From assembly GCA_037893225.1 (NCBI GenBank), contig JAZGUH010000332.1:248001-312000 (forward strand): a stretch of DNA of 64,000 nt, in the 5' to 3' direction. The position numbers and the translations under genes are program-made. Of this stretch, positions 50,201 through 56,200 are shown in pieces (position 1 is the stretch's first letter; each line of letters opens with the position of its first letter). This stretch comes from Hippasteria phrygiana. Lineage: Eukaryota > Echinodermata > Asteroidea > Valvatida > Goniasteridae. The notes beneath the pieces were generated by a model. The model was not told the DNA's origin, did not search any database, and saw nothing but the letters and a program-made list of their open reading frames with translations.

Positions 50201-53200
50201 CAGGTTGATTCCTAACCTACTCTTGAGGCAATTTATAAGAAAGTTTATTCACCATACAAAACCATACAGTGAGTCACTGAGTGTACAGCAGGTATACCAT
50301 ACAAAACCTGACAGCTGTCTGGTTTTGTATGGTCAAAAGACTTGCCTGTACTGAACTATGTAAGGTGATGAATGAAAATCAACTTGACCTCTGTGTGGCA
50401 CTGTAAGGTTTTGTATGGTTGTACAGGCTGTCTGCTGGCAGGTACATGTACAAGGTTTTGTATGGTGAACCAACTCCATTGTGTACTGGGGAACATTGAT
50501 GAATAGGCCTATACCATTTTAGAATTAGGGTGGTTTCTCTTCATACATTATATATAACTCACCATAGCCCCAAGTAGTCTGTTGATAAGCCACAATGAAG
50601 TATATTCACCACACAAAACCATTTGGCATACATTGTACACCACAGTGAAGCATGTTTACCATACAAAACCATTTGGCATACACTGTGCACCACAGTGAAG
50701 CATGTTTACCATACAAAACCATGCGTATGGTTTTGCCATGTCAATAAGCTTGCTATAGCATTACACTGTATGGTTTTGTGTTAATGCCATGATCAAATTT
50801 GGATATGAAAATTTTGTAAGGTTTTGTCTGGTGAAATAGTAGGAGGGTTAACCCAACGACGGCCATAGCCGCAGTTTGAAAAAGACCACCTGGCCGGTTG
50901 TCATCTATATGTGCATTCCTGCATGTATTCAATCCATTCTTTGTCTATTGTTTGCATTATGCTTGACCGCACAAACCCATATTGACCTACCAGCACAAAT
51001 TAATAACAGCTGGACAGAATGGGTTAAAGGATCAAGGTCTTTAGGTCAGCAACCAAGACCGGTTGGCCCACTGATATATCTAATGTTGATGGTCCTGGAT
51101 GTTATTCCTTCTCACATTCTTTTCGGTTCAAACAAGTCTGTCAAAGCGATGGCTCTGTGAACCCTGTAAAACCCTGTGTTAAGTCTTGAATGCTGCCCTC
51201 ACTTGATGTTGCAATCAACATTATGCTCTGTCAACCTTCAGCAGAAAACCAGAGGCTGGAACAGTAAAGTGTAGTCCAAGGGGCTCAAATCAAATTTTTT
51301 GCATTCTAAGTTTAATCAGAGCATGCTAATCATACTGGTAACCAAAATCTAAACTTACAAGAATTTCTTGGGCAGATTTAAAGTACTTTCAGCATTTTCA
51401 ATTCTCAAAAATAATGGCGGGTTACCAGCATGAATAACGTACTAATTCAGAATTAGAAATACGACGAGCGTGCATGGGCAGTTGGCAATGACTGGCCGCG
51501 AGCCTGGACTGGCTGCAGCGGGTCGTACCTTTGGTGGTCAAGGTGTTCCTTGACCAGTGCAGCCTCCTTGGCCGTAATCTCCTCCTTCAACTGGTCAATC
51601 TGGTGGTTCATGATCTTCAACTTCCGTTTCATCTCTGTGATCTCATCCTAGTTAGTGAGTAATTGGAAAACCTTCGTCATTTTTAACTCTTGAAAATTCT
51701 AGACTTTATTTTTTTGATCCACACACCCCAAAGTTAAATAAACACCAGCAGCTGGCAAACTACTGATCTGATCGCAGACTTGGTATGCTTCGAAATTAAG
51801 GACAAGATCACTTCGGCACAGCTCCCCAGAAAATGTTGAATACCTCATGTGCAGGCGTTTGGCTGTTAAGCAGCAATGATACACAAAAACTGTGGACCCA
51901 CTTTTTGCTAGAGGTACAATACCAAAAACACATAAAATGATATTTGAAGTTGTGCTAACTGGGCCCAATTTCATAGCGCTGCTTAACAGTAAGCAGAAAA
52001 GTTGTGCTTACTATAGCAGGAAAATTTGCTTAAGCATTAGCGTATTTTATGGCAAGCGTGCTGATGCTTGCGCGTACATGGAGATTTATATTGTTGCATC
52101 ACTAATTTATGCAAATCCTGCTTCCGAAGTTAGCGGGCTCTTCGCTGTGCTTACTGCTTAATACAGTCTCTATGAAATGGGTGAGGGTTCCGTTAGCAGA
52201 AAATCGTGTGTTAAGCAGCGCTATGAACTTGGGCCCTGGTAGCTAGCTAATTAGCCGAATGTGCACATGTAAGTCATCCTCAGAATTTTACTTGGATATT
52301 TGCTGAAAGACCAGGATTTGAAACTAATCACACCATGTCGGTCACATCAGTAGCACGCCCCTACCAGTTAAGGATCGAGAATATAATTTATTTTTAAACT
52401 AGTCTTGAATCCAGACTGCAATTACGGTTAAATGACCTAAACTTTGTATTTATAAACCGGCCATAAGTGTACCTGTGATTCTATGAGGTTCTTGCTGTAC
52501 AGGTTCCTATCGCTCCGTACCGCCTCGTACAGATTCTGCTGCTGTTTCAGCTTAGTCTCCGCCTCAGCGATCTTTTTCTTGTAGTCAAAGATCTGCATCT
52601 CCCGCACTTTGACATCTTCCATGTGCTGAAGCACCTGATACAAAATAAATTATGACAAAAGCTATTAATTAATTGTTTTCTCGTTAATCAAACTGAGGAT
52701 CAAAATAAAAGTCTGTCATCAGGCTTAGACGATTAAAAACATCAACCCACCTTACAAAGATAACTTAGAAAATTCCAGGAAATTTTCCAGAAACGGGGAA
52801 CAGAAAAACAATTTGGTGATCAACCTCTCTGCAATGTCAGGTATGTACTGTTCATTCATAAATTTACTAACCCCAAACTGAACTGAACTTCAACAATTTC
52901 GTACAAAATGCAGCAGGTATTTTGCCAGGACCCTGTAGTATCCAACAGTATCCAGCAACTACCGAAGTGTGAAGCCTACTAAATCCAACTAGATCCAACA
53001 ACTACTACAAAAGATCTGTTAAGATTGTTGGATCTTGTTGGATTCAGCGGGGTGAGGGATTAAAAAGAAGTGCCACTGAATTAATGCACAGTGTTGGATT
53101 TTGGAGGATTCAGGAAGATTTCTCTAAAAATGAGGGTGTTAAGGTGGATTTGGTTTTCCGTCCCTCCCTGATTCCGTGGGTTTTCTCCAGAATTGTTCTC

Positions 53201-56200
53201 TGGGGTTTTCCTCCAACAATTAAACTGTAATTGCCTTCCTGATCATCTACCGAGGGCTACCCCAGCTGGATGTCAAATAAATACTAAATAAATAAATAAA
53301 TAAAAAAGCAACAAATAAAGTGCTAACCAAAAGTACTCCTTACCTTCTGAGTGAGGTCACTCGCCTCATTGATGTACCGATCACGCTCTTTCTCCAGCTG
53401 GTAGATGATCTTACGCTGCTTCTGAGCCTCGTCCTTGTAGTTCTGAATCTCCTGCTCCAGGTTCTTCTTGGACTGTTCGTGTAGCTTGACCAAGTTAAGC
53501 TGCTTCTGGGTGGCGTTGGCCGCCTTCAACAGGTTCTTGTTAAGGATGTCCCGCTCCCGCACCAGGTCGTCGATGGCCTTGCGGTCCATCTCCACCTGTT
53601 TCTTGTTGCTCTCGATTTCTGTAAAAGGGGATGGAGATATCGTAATTATGCAAATCTTGTTTAATCCACCGGCTGACCTAGCAATGGAGAAGCCTTGCTG
53701 GGCAGTTAAAATGCTCACAAACCAAGCTTTTGCATTAAAATCAAGACTCAGGTACAGTTCTGTATACAAGGAATGCAACAAGGGGTGCATTCCATTTTAC
53801 GCAAACATTGGCCAACCATTTTCCACTGTTTGGTGAACACAGGAAAATTGAAGTCTTGAAAATTGAGATTCAGGATGAGCCACTAAACACAAAGAAGATT
53901 TGCTAAGCACGTTTACCAGCCAAATTGCCATGTCATGTGTGTTGCTTGTCACTGGTTCTCAGTAATATTTGCTAAGTACGTAAAGCAAAGCATTTGATTT
54001 GAAATCAGGTACCGAGCCAAAAATGGCAAGTGATGTGTATTTTTTTGTGAATCGATTCTCATTTTTACGTAAATTTCTTTAAAAAAAATTTTTTCATTAA
54101 GCAGAGTCTTGACATTTGGCCCAGATACTCACCTCGTTCGAGCGCAACAATCTGTGACTTCAGTGTTTCTTTCTGCTGCTCTGTGTCTCCTTTCTGCTCT
54201 TCCACGTTGCGTAGCTTGCGTTGGATCGTCTCTCGCATCTTGGTCAAGCGGATGGTGTCTGTCTTGAGTACACCAATCTCATCTTCCTTGGCCTGAAAGA
54301 AGAAATCATTGATACGACACAATATTTACAAATATGTCAGAATAAAATTGATTTTGGATTGTTGGCTCCTTCCAATGTGGCATTTAGCACTGTATGCTCA
54401 GTGTGTTCTGAGAGCCAGTCATGAAAAAAATTCACAGGCTTACTCTGGTGGGACTTGAACTCCCTCACGTTGTGCTTACTAGCGCAGATGTCATAACCAT
54501 GCAACCACTGGAGACGGCAGTTCACTAATAAGCAAAAAACCATGGATTCAAGTCCCCATCAAGTATTAAGCCTTTGAATTTCTAGGCAAAGGCTACAGGA
54601 AAGCACAGAGCATACAGTGATAACACTGCGTTGCAATACTTTGTGACTTGTCTGACCAAGCCACAAAGTGAATAAGCCAGTTCGGTATTGCAATGTGCAC
54701 AATGACATTTTATCCCGAATGACCCGCGTGACCTAACGCGCGCATGTGGATACAAAAAGGTGGTCGCACAACGCGCACGTGTTAAATTCAATCAGAATAG
54801 GCATTCATGGCGTGACATTACGTCAGCAATTTTATCCTGAATAACTTTTGACCTTTGAGATACCGAACTGGCTTATAGAGCAGAGACTACACACGTGATT
54901 GATGTAGTCACTTTGCCTTTTTTTATATTGAAATAATTTCTCATCTAGTATTATTCATCAGTTTTTGCCCCACTCTCCCCAAACCATTCAAATATTGTCT
55001 AGTAAGTGAGACTCTGTGGTACAAATCAGAACAAAGCTATAGGTCACTGACCTTGAGTTCAGCGACCCTTGTCTGGTTCTCCTGTGCCAGGCTGTCGCAG
55101 CTGATCAGCTGTTGCTCGTAGTCTTGCTGCAGTTTGCTGAAGCGCTGGTTCAAGACGTCCATGTCTTTGGCAGTCCGCTCAAACAGAATCTGCCAGATCA
55201 GGAATGAAAAATGATTAATGAATAAACGAAAAACTTATGAACACATGAGGTTTACGGAAATATGGTGGCCCTACAGACAAGATCTTTATTAAAGGCAAAA
55301 ATTAATTGATTCCTCCATGTTGTTTTCAAAAGATAGGATAACGGCTAACTAAAATGTGTCAACAAAAATAGGATAACGGTTTATGACACCACGATCATGG
55401 CACTGGAGGAACTACATTATTACTCCTGCTCATCAGGCCCATCAATCTTTCCTGAAACCTCAGCTCCCCCGAGTATACAGGCCTGGCCGGGCAAACACAG
55501 CGCTCTATAGGATTAGTGCATGCAAAAGAACCCCAAGTCGGTCCACTGAAAATCATTTACAGATAACATGGCTTTTATCTCTAAATTATTATTATAAATT
55601 ATTATTATTATAACCATAAACCAGTCACCTTCTGTTCTTTGAGCTGAGTTTCCAGCCGTCCGATGTCGTCCTTGTAGCGCTGCGTCTGCAGGTGCATAGT
55701 CTTGATGTCTCCAGCCTTCTGCTCCAGCTCCAGCTTGGACTGTTTCAGCTCGCGGTCCAGCTTCTCTTTACGTCGTGTCTCCCGCTGTGCCTCATTGCTG
55801 CGCACCTGAATGTCTTGGGTCAACTGAATGACGCGAGAAGGAGATATGAATCATAGATCGTATGTAGGTTTGAACAGAAATAATAAAAGTGGAGGAAGAT
55901 GTACTTTTGGGAATAAATTGGTGGTAACCCGGACAATTATCAGTGTAAAATTTCATTCCAATCACCCAAACGTTTTGTAGATATGACACATTAAACATGC
56001 CGTACCATGTTGTGTCGATGCACGGTTTCTATGTACAAGGTTATTGAAGCAATCAGGGCAGTTTTCACCCAATGTTGGAAAAAGTTGCATTGTGCGGGAA
56101 TAGTATGCCTGATTTTTACAAATCTGAAGTCCAAATGTCCCTCCGACTTTAGCCGAAAAAGTAATACAGGCTCAGCACGAGGCAAAAACACCATGAGAAA

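Larger units (their letters stand above)
50135..51528. other. CFAP58 intron 10
   Basis: Contains a cluster of TACAAAACCATA motifs in both orientations (50249-50837) and a TTAA MITE (50848-51027). From 51028 to 51528 nothing was recognised. Confidence 0.7.
54293..55051. other. CFAP58 intron 6
   Basis: Contains a degenerate tRNA-like sequence (54446-54520) and a TA-flanked MITE (54673-54875). Confidence 0.6.
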
